Of a stretch of DNA of 13,433 nucleotides, positions 6,134 through 13,433 are shown one piece after another. This DNA is from Angelakisella sp. (GTDB taxonomy: Bacteria > Bacillota > Clostridia > Oscillospirales > Ruminococcaceae). Under the pieces are notes generated by a model. That model made no database searches. It was given only the letters and a program-made list of their open reading frames with translations, and was not told where the DNA came from. Numbering within the stretch: position 1 is the first letter of the stretch; each line of letters begins with the position of its first letter. The stretch lies in assembly GCA_020024515.1 (NCBI GenBank), contig JAHHTR010000053.1, positions 1 to 13,433 on the forward strand, written 5' to 3'. The position numbers and the translations under genes are program-made.

Positions 6134-9058
6134 TTATATCCTCAAAAACCCATCTTCAAATGCGCTTGGATATTGGAAAGTCTTTTCACTCCCACCAAAT
6201 ATAACCGTTATCTTGCTGTTTTTGATAGACAGTGATGTAATTTTACCTTCACCAAAAGCTTTATGAGTAACTGTTGTGCCAACTTTTACTTTTGTGTAAT
6301 CGATTTTTGGTTTAGCATTTGGAATAGTAGGCTTCGGTGTTGGCGGAACAAAAGCAGGTTTGTATGTCGAAGTTGTATTTCTCCTTGTAATATATACATC
6401 GTTATTATGTGATTGGGGGTTTGATACTGGCTTTTGTGGGATAACTGTTCTTTCTTCTTTTGTTTTGCTTTCACTTTCATAGTATGCTTTATTGGGAATA
6501 TCATTCATATCACGTTTTGCCACAATCATAGATTTTGCAAACATAGTGTTCATAGAATCATAATCTTCACGGGAAAGAACAGTACTGTATAGACCGACGT
6601 TTTCTCCTGTGTGTCTGTCGATACCCGTATACGAAAGACTTGCGTCCTCATAACGCTTGAATTTATATACTGCATCATTCATAAGGGATTCATTAAATAC
6701 ACCAATAGATACTAACAAATCAAAATCCTTTACAGTCAGTCCTGTTACCTTTCTGAATAAATCCGGTTCAAGCTGTGTAATTACATCTTTCAAACTATAT
6801 TCACGATAGTCTGTTAAATACATAAACACAGGAACTCTTGTCGCAAATTTTATTAGCTTTTCCTGTATCATTTTCCGCTTTGATTTATATTCTTTTTCTG
6901 CTTCGCTAAGTTCTTTCTTTTGCTTTTCAGTAGGGTGTTCATTATTTTTTTTTGCTTTTTTAACTGCTTCCGATTTATTTATAATAGTCGCAATATCAGC
7001 ATTTAAACTACGGAATCCTTCAATACGCATAAGAGCGTCCATAGCGTCTTTATTTGCAAGTAATCGGGCAAGAGTATCGTTATCTACATTTACAAGTAAT
7101 GCTGATTCCCAACGCTTAGCAAGAAGAGTTGCCGATGTACCAGCCATTGCAATATCAAGAATTTCTCCTGCGTTTACCTGTCGCATACCGCTTCCGTCAT
7201 AGGCAAGTACAGGTAAGAAGCTTATGAAGTCTCCAACTTTCTTTTCGGGATTATTTTCGTTTACATTCAATCTGCAACTGTAATCTGATATTTGTCGGAG
7301 CGCTCTGTCAAGTGCGAAATCGAACACATAACATTCGTGCTTTACAATTTCTTTTTCACCTTTTTCGGTCTTTATCTCCCAAGGTGATTGCACACGGAAT
7401 GCCGCCTGAAAATATGTTTCGGGACTTGATAAATTACAAAGCATAAATATACCCGTCCACGGCTTAACCGTTACGCCTGTCATTAGCTTACCACAAGACA
7501 GGGTTATGGTTTTTGTTGAAAGTGGATCACCCATAGATTTTTGAACAGGTTCAAGAGCTGCCGCGCCAATACCGGCTTTTGTACCTGCGCATACGTTTAT
7601 TTTATAGTCATTAAAAAAAGTGTTTTGCTTCTGCCTTAACAAATTACCCATAGCGTAGCACGATGCGACATTTGGCAAATACCAAAGAGTGTGGGACAGA
7701 ACATTTAAAAGAGTAACATCAGAAAAAGGCATAGGCGGTTTTTTTGCGCCTTGCTTTAATTCATCGACTGTTGTTTCAAGAAAAGTTCCCCGTATTAGGT
7801 CAAGCCATTTTTGAACATAGTCCTCATATTTGAATTTTGCGTTTTCTCCGTCACCCTCAGCTTTAAAAAACAGATTTAAATCAAATTCATCAAATTCGCC
7901 CTGCTTAGCTATTTTTTGTATGCTGTCGGGAATTTTGTATGTCATCATAATCATTTTTGGAAGAGCAGAGTATGGATTGTTTGGACCAACCCAAGAATTT
8001 TTTGCTCTTTGCTCATCGGAATAAGTCCAGTTGTAAATTTGTTCTTCAATAAATTCGCCACTGTTTAAAGCTCTGAATGGAGTGCCTGATAAAAAAAGAT
8101 AGTATGATGTAGTAATCGGTAGCCAGGTTTCGTCAAGCGCATCATTTCTATCGTACTTTGATAAATCATCTTGACTTTCTTCGTCATTTTCAAACAGATT
8201 TTTTGCATTTGATTTCCATGCGCCAAAATGGTATTCATCAAATATAACCAAATCCCAGTTTGTTTCGTGAACCCATTCGTTATTTGCTTTAATACCGCCT
8301 GTTTCACGGTTTACACCCAAGAAGTCTTGGAAAGAACCAAAGCAGACAATGGGTTTTGTCTTATTAGCCCGTATGTATTGCAAGTCAATGGTATCTTGCA
8401 AATTGTTATTGTCACGCGCAATAAACTGCCAACCTTCAAAGTCAACATGAGTCACCAAATCTTCACGCCAAGCCACTTGAACGGCAGGCTTAAACGTAAG
8501 GACAAGCACACGTTTAAAGTTCATTTTTTTTGCAAGCTCGTATGAGGCGAAGGTTTTGCCAAAACGCATTTTTGCATTCCATAAAAATTTTGGTGTACGT
8601 GTTGAGCCTTCCATATAAGCCGATTTATAATAAGCCATTGTCATTTTAACAGCTTTTTTCTGTTCGGGACGCATACTGAATGTTTGGGTACGGTTTTCAA
8701 TATTTTGAGTATGATTTTTAACTGCTATAACAGCCGCTTTTACATCATTAACAGAACATCTGTACCATTCTCCACCAACACACTCAATATTTTTACGCTT
8801 TAACATCAAGTGTACGTCATGATCTGTAAAGCTTGTTCCGTCTGAGTACATAGCAGATTCACGCAATACAATTTTGTACGGTACTTTTCCATCGGGACGT
8901 TTTGTAGGATATTGTTGAGCAACACGTTTATCAATATCGACTGATGTATAGCCAACTTTCAGACAACCTGGATATGATATATCCTCATAAGCATAAATCA
9001 TAGGGTGTGACTCAGTTTTATTATGTAAAAAGTTTTGTAAATTGGTTAAATCTGACAT
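6134..9058 (-). CDS. GIY-YIG nuclease / SF2 helicase restriction subunit
   Basis: A 974-aa multidomain protein, predicted to translocate on and cut unmodified DNA. Residues 19-112 form a GIY-YIG domain of the T5orf172/MUG113 kind: MIYAYED (20-26), KVGYT (34-38), the catalytic-type R45 and E97 of GEWYRC. The SF2 helicase core follows: motif I AKMRFGKT (162-169), motif II DEYH (274-277), motif III SGTP (324-327), motif V near TLSCGKLMTGV (519-529) and motif VI QAAFRVQSPW (551-560). A charged helical region (about 710-790) and a linker rich in N, P and T follow. The last 50 residues (VGTTVTHKAFGEGKI to AFEDGFLRI) match the Tudor-like tail found on UvrD/PcrA helicases. The start codon overlaps the methyltransferase stop (TAATG). 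With no other nuclease motif seen, GIY-YIG is the likely cutter. The classification is by motif only. Confidence 0.85.
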   Translation of the reverse strand: MSDLTNLQNFLHNKTESHPMIYAYEDISYPGCLKVGYTSVDIDKRVAQQYPTKRPDGKVPYKIVLRESAMYSDGTSFTDHDVHLMLKRKNIECVGGEWYRCSVNDVKAAVIAVKNHTQNIENRTQTFSMRPEQKKAVKMTMAYYKSAYMEGSTRTPKFLWNAKMRFGKTFASYELAKKMNFKRVLVLTFKPAVQVAWREDLVTHVDFEGWQFIARDNNNLQDTIDLQYIRANKTKPIVCFGSFQDFLGVNRETGGIKANNEWVHETNWDLVIFDEYHFGAWKSNAKNLFENDEESQDDLSKYDRNDALDETWLPITTSYYLFLSGTPFRALNSGEFIEEQIYNWTYSDEQRAKNSWVGPNNPYSALPKMIMMTYKIPDSIQKIAKQGEFDEFDLNLFFKAEGDGENAKFKYEDYVQKWLDLIRGTFLETTVDELKQGAKKPPMPFSDVTLLNVLSHTLWYLPNVASCYAMGNLLRQKQNTFFNDYKINVCAGTKAGIGAAALEPVQKSMGDPLSTKTITLSCGKLMTGVTVKPWTGIFMLCNLSSPETYFQAAFRVQSPWEIKTEKGEKEIVKHECYVFDFALDRALRQISDYSCRLNVNENNPEKKVGDFISFLPVLAYDGSGMRQVNAGEILDIAMAGTSATLLAKRWESALLVNVDNDTLARLLANKDAMDALMRIEGFRSLNADIATIINKSEAVKKAKKNNEHPTEKQKKELSEAEKEYKSKRKMIQEKLIKFATRVPVFMYLTDYREYSLKDVITQLEPDLFRKVTGLTVKDFDLLVSIGVFNESLMNDAVYKFKRYEDASLSYTGIDRHTGENVGLYSTVLSREDYDSMNTMFAKSMIVAKRDMNDIPNKAYYESESKTKEERTVIPQKPVSNPQSHNNDVYITRRNTTSTYKPAFVPPTPKPTIPNAKPKIDYTKVKVGTTVTHKAFGEGKITSLSIKNSKITVIFGGSEKTFQYPSAFEDGFLRI

Positions 9059-10641
9059 TACTCATCACCACCCAAATCCATTGGTTTTATCATTGATTCG
9101 ATAAAATTAATTTCTTCTTCGGATAAATTGTATTTTTTATAAAGTTCTTTATCAATTTCTTCAATAGGATTGTTCCAATTAATATTTGAATCATTTCTAA
9201 AATCTTGCATTGGAACAAATGAGTATGTGCTTTGTGTCATATTTTTATTTTTTCTTACTCCAACAAGTAGTCTAAAAAATTTAGTTTCAGTATATTTTTT
9301 TACATTTAATGTTATACTTTTATTTTCAAATGGTCCTATTCTTAAAAAAGTTTCAGTACATATTGTATTTGGCTCTCCTAATTCGGCTTTTCCTATTATT
9401 CTTGCAGGTATTGGATAACCTATCTGACCAGCAGCTCCATCAGCTTTTGAAATAAACAATTTATATTTACTAATTTCATTATTATTTCGTCCTATACTTT
9501 TAGAAGAAAAATTTTTGTATATTCTTTTTTTATTTTCGATTCCTAACACTCTAATTGTATTATTTGAAGATTCATTTGAATTAAATAAATTATTATCAAA
9601 TTTATAAGGGTTTCTTGGACTTACGATACTATCAAATGTAATTTCTTTTAATTTTTGAACTTTTCTTATTATAGAAATTGCTTGATTTTGTCTAATGAAT
9701 ACATCACTCCCTTTTTCTAATAATGGTCTTTCAGAATGTGAAGTAATTTCATTTCTTACATGTGTATAAACTTTACATAATCCAGATGAATCCCTTTGCC
9801 AAAGAAAATAGCATATTCCACCTTCAACGGAAACTCCTGGGAAACAGTCGGAAGAGTTTCCAAAATCGTGAATTTCTTTAATTCGGTTATCATGCAACAT
9901 TTCATTTCTAAAATTATCTAATCCTTTTCCACCAGTAAACCAACGTGATGGTATAATCATTGTTAAATATCTTGGATTAAGTTTTTTTGCAGATTCAATA
10001 AACTTATTATATAGTGGAGTTGCACTCGAACCTGTTCCACCCCCATCATTAAGTTGATAAGGTGGATTTCCGATAATAACATCAAATTTCATATTAAATA
10101 TTGCCTCCGGTTTTGTTGTATGTATCAGTTCATAGGCGTGGGATTCAAGTTCTTCACCACGAGTGGCTTTTCCATATTCTTTTTCACTTGCTCCACAAAA
10201 CAGACACTTTCCGTCTTTAAAAGTGTGTTCTATATTTTTAAAACGAATATTGCCGTCTATATTTTCAAATTTAGTTACAGAATATTCCATATTTGCGCAC
10301 TTTGAACAGTATAGACTACGCCTTGAAAGATGACTTGTAAGCTCTGTGATAGCTATACCATACAGTTGCTTTTGAAATATATGATCTATTCTTTCCTGTA
10401 AATCGGGTATTGTCTTTTCAATTCCAACAATAAGACGCTTAGCTATTTCCCTTAAAAATATGCCTGACTTTGTTGTTGGATCCAAAAAAGTTGTTTCCGG
10501 ATTTGAAAATAATTCCTGCGGTAACATATCAAGCATTGCATTCGCAATTTCAGGTGGAGTAAATACTTCATCATTTGACAGATTTGCTATACATGACAAA
10601 ACATCAGGATTATACATATTACTGCTGTAAAAATCACTCAT
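9058..10641 (-). CDS. Eco57I-like N6-adenine DNA methyltransferase
   Basis: A 527-aa gamma-type adenine methyltransferase. EVFTPPEIANAML (25-37) is the motif X region. FLDPTTKSGIFLREI (52-66) is motif I with TTK replacing the usual ACG/ACK residues. IIGNPPYQL (189-197) is the catalytic motif IV. PSRWFTGGKGLDNFRNEML (231-249) is typical of Eco57I-like enzymes. C112/C115 and C146/C149 form a Zn-ribbon between motifs I and IV. Residues from about 260 on should hold the target-recognition region. That half is much poorer in GC (about 21% at 9481-9660 by hand count) than the N-terminal half (36% over three sampled 60-bp lines), which suggests a swapped recognition domain. It overlaps the upstream gene by 8 nt (ATGAGTGA), with GGAGG before the ATG. 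It is expected to protect host DNA from the GIY-YIG helicase. Confidence 0.85.
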   Translation of the reverse strand: MSDFYSSNMYNPDVLSCIANLSNDEVFTPPEIANAMLDMLPQELFSNPETTFLDPTTKSGIFLREIAKRLIVGIEKTIPDLQERIDHIFQKQLYGIAITELTSHLSRRSLYCSKCANMEYSVTKFENIDGNIRFKNIEHTFKDGKCLFCGASEKEYGKATRGEELESHAYELIHTTKPEAIFNMKFDVIIGNPPYQLNDGGGTGSSATPLYNKFIESAKKLNPRYLTMIIPSRWFTGGKGLDNFRNEMLHDNRIKEIHDFGNSSDCFPGVSVEGGICYFLWQRDSSGLCKVYTHVRNEITSHSERPLLEKGSDVFIRQNQAISIIRKVQKLKEITFDSIVSPRNPYKFDNNLFNSNESSNNTIRVLGIENKKRIYKNFSSKSIGRNNNEISKYKLFISKADGAAGQIGYPIPARIIGKAELGEPNTICTETFLRIGPFENKSITLNVKKYTETKFFRLLVGVRKNKNMTQSTYSFVPMQDFRNDSNINWNNPIEEIDKELYKKYNLSEEEINFIESMIKPMDLGGDE

Positions 10642-11290
10642 AATCCTCTACCCTCCTGTAATCTGTCAATGGGTATTCATAAATTGGGGAGGGAATAAAG
10701 GCTTTTATATCTTCGTCATATTCCCACCCGGATCTAAACATACTCATTTGTTCTTCGTGTCCGTCAAGTAGTTCATTTAAAGCGAAATCTCTACGCTTTA
10801 CTTTACTGTCGGTTACAAAATTCCATTCAGAAAAAATTATGGGTTTCCCGTCTGATGTAAGCATTGTAAGGGCATCACCACATAAAATATTCTTTTTTAA
10901 TATAAATTTGACCGCATTTTTGCATTCTTCATTTGCTTGTTCTTTCACATTTTTTGTATATTCTTTGTTCCAAATACTATATAATCTTTCTCGACATTCT
11001 TCGGTATTATCTGGCAAAATATCAACTCCATAAATACTTGTAATGGCAAGTACCGAATATTTTTCATAATCAAATGGACTCTTTGCATAACGATTCTTTA
11101 CTACATTTAATTTTCTGTTTAAAATTTCTGTCAAAAAGTTTCCGTTTCCACACGCAGGCTCAAGAAATCTTGATTCAATACGTTCAGTTTCTTCTTTTAC
11201 CAAATCAAGCATAGCATTAACTTCACGTTTATTGGTAAATACTTCGCCATGATCTGCTACACGTTGTTTTGATTTAACTTGTTCAGACAC
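10634..11290 (-). CDS. Short methyltransferase-like subunit (motif X and I only)
   Basis: A 218-aa protein, first gene of the restriction operon, starting at GTG 8 nt after AAGGGG. HGEVFTNKREVNAML (14-28) is motif X, FLEPACGNGNFL (42-53) a textbook SAM-binding motif I, IYGVDILPDN (86-95) motif II and NILCGDAL (134-141) motif III. Where NPPY should follow, the sequence reads IIFSEWNFV (151-159), so the catalytic motif IV is absent. The protein is far shorter than complete N6 methyltransferases, but its end overlaps the next gene in an orderly way, so this looks like a stable subunit, not a broken gene. It probably partners the larger methyltransferase and could supply SAM binding. Proteins of this kind are usually labelled restriction subunit M. 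The partnership is inferred. Confidence 0.75.
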   Translation of the reverse strand: MSEQVKSKQRVADHGEVFTNKREVNAMLDLVKEETERIESRFLEPACGNGNFLTEILNRKLNVVKNRYAKSPFDYEKYSVLAITSIYGVDILPDNTEECRERLYSIWNKEYTKNVKEQANEECKNAVKFILKKNILCGDALTMLTSDGKPIIFSEWNFVTDSKVKRRDFALNELLDGHEEQMSMFRSGWEYDEDIKAFIPSPIYEYPLTDYRRVEDYE

Positions 11291-11323
11291 TATATTTTCC
11301 CCTTTCCGTTTTAGGAAAATACT
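11291..11323 (-). promoter_or_regulatory. Leader hairpin around the ribosome site of the restriction operon
   Basis: In the minus-strand RNA, the arms complementary to 11314-11322 and 11292-11300 pair over 9 bp with one G-U, around a 13-nt loop. Part of the Shine-Dalgarno (AAGGGG) is in the loop and part in the stem, and the stem ends 2 nt before the GTG start. This could dampen or regulate translation of the operon. An upstream TATAAT (minus strand, 11456-11451) is a possible -10 box without a good -35. Confidence 0.35.
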
Positions 11324-11506
11324 GTATGTTAAAATGTGTAAATTTTAGTAATTCAGGAAGATATATTGAAATTTATAAAAATATATAAAATAAAATCTTA
11401 AATAGCTTGTTTTTATAAAAAAACTGTTTAATTTTTTACCAAAATGTGGTATTATAGTAATATATGTAATTTGCGGGAAAGTACACGTTTTAGTTGAAAA
11501 TCGTAT

Positions 11507-12112
11507 TTATAATGAATTTGCTTTTTCATAAATTTCTGATTGGTAACGAAATGTTGATATTGTCATTCCACATTCTTTTGCGGCAAGAGTACAGGTTATT
11601 TCTCCATTTTTCCATTTCTGATAAAACTCATAAAAATTATTTGGAAGTGGCTTTGATGGTCTGCCAAACTGTACCCCTTTTAGTTTTGCTGCGGCTATTC
11701 CTTCGGCTTGTCGTTGTCTAATTGTTGTACGTTCGTTTTCGGCAACAAAAGACAGCACTTGAAGTACAATATCAGAAAGAAAAGTACCCATAAGGTCTTT
11801 GCCTCTCCTAGTATCCAAAAGAGGCATATCAATGACAACAATATCAACTTGCTTTTGTTTGGTAAGCATTCGCCATTGTTCCAATATTTCTTCGTAGTTT
11901 CTACCAAGACGATCTATGCTTTTGATGTAAAGCAGATCGTCTTTTTTTAGTTTTTTTACCAGCTTCTTATATTGTGGACGGTTAAAGTCCTTGCCCGACA
12001 GCTTATCCATAAATATTTTTTCTTTGGAAACTCCTATTTCATTTAAGGCTATTAACTGTCTGTCTTCGTTTTGCTCTTTGGTGCTAACCCTAATATAACC
12101 GTAAATATTCAT
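11507..12112 (-). CDS. Small serine recombinase (resolvase/invertase family)
   Basis: A 201-aa site-specific recombinase. The second ATG is preferred because it lies 7 nt from AAAGGAG; the first ATG is only 1 nt from it. IYGYIRVSTKEQ (3-14) carries the catalytic S10 and R8. DRLGRNYEEI (67-76) holds the conserved active-site arginines. ENERTTIRQRQAEGIAAAK (125-143) is the long E helix. GVQFGRP (146-152) leads to a C-terminal helix-turn-helix around CTLAAKECGMTISTFRYQ (174-191). The length equals Tn3/Hin-type resolvases and excludes large serine integrases. It could resolve plasmid or transposon dimers, or invert DNA. No transposase lies next to it and no clear res site was found, so its partner DNA is unknown. 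It has its own leader after the DUF2971 terminator. Confidence 0.9.
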   Translation of the reverse strand: MNIYGYIRVSTKEQNEDRQLIALNEIGVSKEKIFMDKLSGKDFNRPQYKKLVKKLKKDDLLYIKSIDRLGRNYEEILEQWRMLTKQKQVDIVVIDMPLLDTRRGKDLMGTFLSDIVLQVLSFVAENERTTIRQRQAEGIAAAKLKGVQFGRPSKPLPNNFYEFYQKWKNGEITCTLAAKECGMTISTFRYQSEIYEKANSL

Positions 12113-12196
12113 TTTCATTCTCCTTTTTTCTTATATTTTTAGCATTTGTATTTTGAATTAGTAGTATACAGATTAAAAAGTAGTGTTTGGGGGTAT

Positions 12197-12225
12197 AAAA
12201 AAACAACACCTACAAAAGTAGGTGC
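12197..12225 (-). terminator. Rho-independent terminator of the DUF2971 gene
   Basis: CACCTAC (12207-12213) and GTAGGTG (12218-12224) form a perfect 7-bp stem with a 4-nt loop. In the minus-strand RNA the stem is followed by UUG and seven U residues (12203-12197). It lies 35 nt beyond the DUF2971 stop, and separates that gene from the recombinase. Confidence 0.85.
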
Positions 12226-12258
12226 TGACTTTAAGTAAAGTATTAAATTGTAAATACA

Positions 12259-13143
12259 TTAAAATCTAATTGGTATTTTTGTTTCTTGAATATTAGTAAT
12301 AATTGCGCTGTCGATGCTATCAGTATAAAATTCTAAATTTCTTTTCATTAATTCCATATCTGCGAATGGTCCTATTGTTATACCAGTAATTGCCAAAATG
12401 TTTTTTATTGGGACTTCTATATAAGGAATTATAGTACCATGATTTACCCTAAACTTAATGTCAAATGTGTCATTATCGTTTTTAGGAACAGCAAACAATA
12501 GTCTTACTTCCTTTTCATATTCAAAACATTTATTTTTCATAAGGTATTTATACGTATCTATATCTAAACTTATTCTTTCAAGATAATCATCATGATCTAT
12601 TGATTCCAATATAATCTTTTCAAGTAGTTTTTGCTTTTCAGTATCATTATATATAATTTCTGTAATTTCAAACCAATAAGAATTATCTTCTATTATAGTA
12701 TCCTTTAAATTTTCACTGTTAAAATGCAAACAATATCCCTGTGTTTCTGATGAACCATAATAATTCCACATTGGTAAATAATCCTTTTCTTTACAAAAAC
12801 TCATAGTATATATATCACACTCATAATAGGCTTTTTCAAGAAGTTTTGTTGAAGAAGATTCTTTACTGCTAAAATACATAATAGGAGATTTTGTCGTAGA
12901 TTTATTTTTAAGTTTTGTGATTTTATAATATTGTTCTTGTGTAATTTGTTGATTATATAATAAGTCTTCACAAACTATTAAAAGATGTTCAAATATATCT
13001 TTTCCTTCAGTCCGATCATTTAAACTGTCAGCTTTTGTTAACCACAATAAAACTTCGTCCTTTTGTAAAATTCCTATAATACCATTTTCAGATGTATAGT
13101 GATATATATCTTCTTTAATTTGTGGGGTATGAAAATTAATCAT
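12259..13143 (-). CDS. DUF2971 family protein, function unknown
   Basis: A 294-aa soluble protein without signal peptide or membrane segments. The conserved DUF2971 pattern is visible: IYHYTSENGIIGIL (13-26), LTKADSLNDRTEG (35-47), YTMSFCKEKDYLPMWNYYG (112-130), GYCLHFN (136-142) and FEYEKEVRLLF (207-217). Its function is not established. The opening YHYTS...GIL resembles the start of DarT-like and other ADP-ribosyltransferase folds, and the later W-x-Y-Y and ExEVR positions could supply the rest of an active site, but this is only a resemblance. The gene stands alone, with its own promoters, a ribosome site (AAAGGAATATCAAT-ATG) and terminator, next to defence genes. Codon composition is as AT-rich as in the rloAB-like pair. 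Confidence 0.75.
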   Translation of the reverse strand: MINFHTPQIKEDIYHYTSENGIIGILQKDEVLLWLTKADSLNDRTEGKDIFEHLLIVCEDLLYNQQITQEQYYKITKLKNKSTTKSPIMYFSSKESSSTKLLEKAYYECDIYTMSFCKEKDYLPMWNYYGSSETQGYCLHFNSENLKDTIIEDNSYWFEITEIIYNDTEKQKLLEKIILESIDHDDYLERISLDIDTYKYLMKNKCFEYEKEVRLLFAVPKNDNDTFDIKFRVNHGTIIPYIEVPIKNILAITGITIGPFADMELMKRNLEFYTDSIDSAIITNIQETKIPIRF

Positions 13144-13190
13144 ATTGATATTCCTTTCTAAAATCTAAATATATTAACTCACTTTTTAAA

Positions 13191-13218
13191 ATAATATTCT
13201 ATATAGATTTGCGGTCAA
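13191..13218 (-). promoter_or_regulatory. Second candidate promoter of the DUF2971 gene
   Basis: Minus strand TTGACC (13218-13213), 16-nt spacer, TATTAT (13196-13191), 48 nt before the ATG. Each hexamer matches consensus at 5 of 6 positions. Confidence 0.5.
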
Positions 13219-13234
13219 TTCATTTATTAAAAAA

Positions 13235-13263
13235 ATTGTATCATAACTATTCTTTATTTTCAA
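13235..13263 (-). promoter_or_regulatory. Candidate promoter of the DUF2971 gene
   Basis: Minus strand TTGAAA (13263-13258), 17-nt spacer, TACAAT (13240-13235). Each hexamer matches consensus at 5 of 6 positions with ideal spacing, slightly better than the candidate nearer the gene. Confidence 0.55.
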
Positions 13264-13388
13264 TTAAAGTTTTGATATAACAATTTATCTTGTAAAATCC
13301 AATATTTTTCCTTCTTATTTCACTAAAAAGTTATTTTATTTGATGGTTTAATTGGATAGTATAAAAACGGATATGACAAAATGAACAA

Positions 13389-13433
13389 GTCCATTAAAAA
13401 TGGACATAGAAAAAAGAAACCCCTTATGGTAGA
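13389..13433 (-). terminator. Hairpin and possible cut-off terminator at the right edge
   Basis: GTCCAT-TAAAA-ATGGAC (13389-13405) is a perfect 6-bp inverted repeat. Beside it the minus strand reads CCATAAGGGGTTTC then TTTTTTC (13428-13408), which looks like the 3' arm and U-tract of a terminator whose other arm would lie outside the window. If so, a minus-strand gene ends just beyond position 13433. Confidence 0.35.

Noticed and set aside
8228..8545. Plus-strand 105-codon frame
   Set aside because: Lies wholly inside the helicase coding region, which has unbroken motifs on the minus strand.
11291..11506. Terminator for the recombinase gene
   Set aside because: Only AT-rich weak foldbacks such as GTTTTTATAAAAAAC are present; none has a stable stem followed by a minus-strand U-tract.
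11541..11555. GTAACGAAATGTT-like copy of the dyad motif
   Set aside because: Falls inside the recombinase coding region and lacks the symmetric right half; likely chance.
1..13433. CRISPR array, tRNA or rRNA genes
   Set aside because: No regularly spaced direct repeats and no tRNA-like or rRNA-like segment was seen on either strand.

Overview
The window is AT-rich, with long AT-rich noncoding stretches, strong Shine-Dalgarno sites (AAGGAGG-like), GTG as well as ATG starts and many U-tract hairpin terminators. The relaxase is of the MobL/MobP3 type. Together these suggest a low-GC Firmicute, most likely a gut-type member of the Clostridia; the genus cannot be told from this sequence. Every convincing gene lies on the minus strand. 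There are no rRNA, tRNA or housekeeping genes. The whole piece reads as accessory DNA, a mobilisable phage-defence island.

In minus-strand gene order (right to left): 13143-12259 is a lone DUF2971-family gene with its own promoter and terminator. 12112-11507 is a small serine recombinase of the resolvase/invertase class. 11290-6134 is a tightly overlapping three-gene restriction-modification operon: a short methyltransferase-like protein with the SAM motif but no NPPY, an Eco57I-like N6-adenine methyltransferase with NPPY and a Zn-ribbon, and a 974-residue GIY-YIG/SF2-helicase/Tudor-like restriction subunit. 6133-5306 is noncoding or decayed DNA. 5305-3319 is a two-gene OLD-like ATPase plus RloB-type TOPRIM pair (RloAB, AbiL-like), driven by a perfect-consensus promoter. 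3318-2087 is a 1.2 kb noncoding block with a terminator, repeated dyads, a GC-rich island and a stacked-hairpin region that is a good oriT candidate. 2086-532 is a ribbon-helix-helix relaxosome protein and a MobL relaxase, followed by a terminator. 531-1 is noncoding.

How the parts may work together: the relaxase, its RHH partner and the putative oriT would let this DNA be mobilised in trans by a conjugative element. The restriction system and RloAB are two unlike anti-phage layers, one DNA-modification-based and one a probable abortive or nuclease response. The DUF2971 gene is a possible third. The relaxase cassette is bounded by two related noncoding blocks (about 123-180 and 2842-2914), each next to a minus-strand terminator, which suggests a modular cassette structure. 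The least ordinary items are the split, motif-complementary methyltransferase pair feeding a GIY-YIG helicase, and the repeat-bounded relaxase/oriT cassette. No database search was possible, so family names rest on motifs read by eye.
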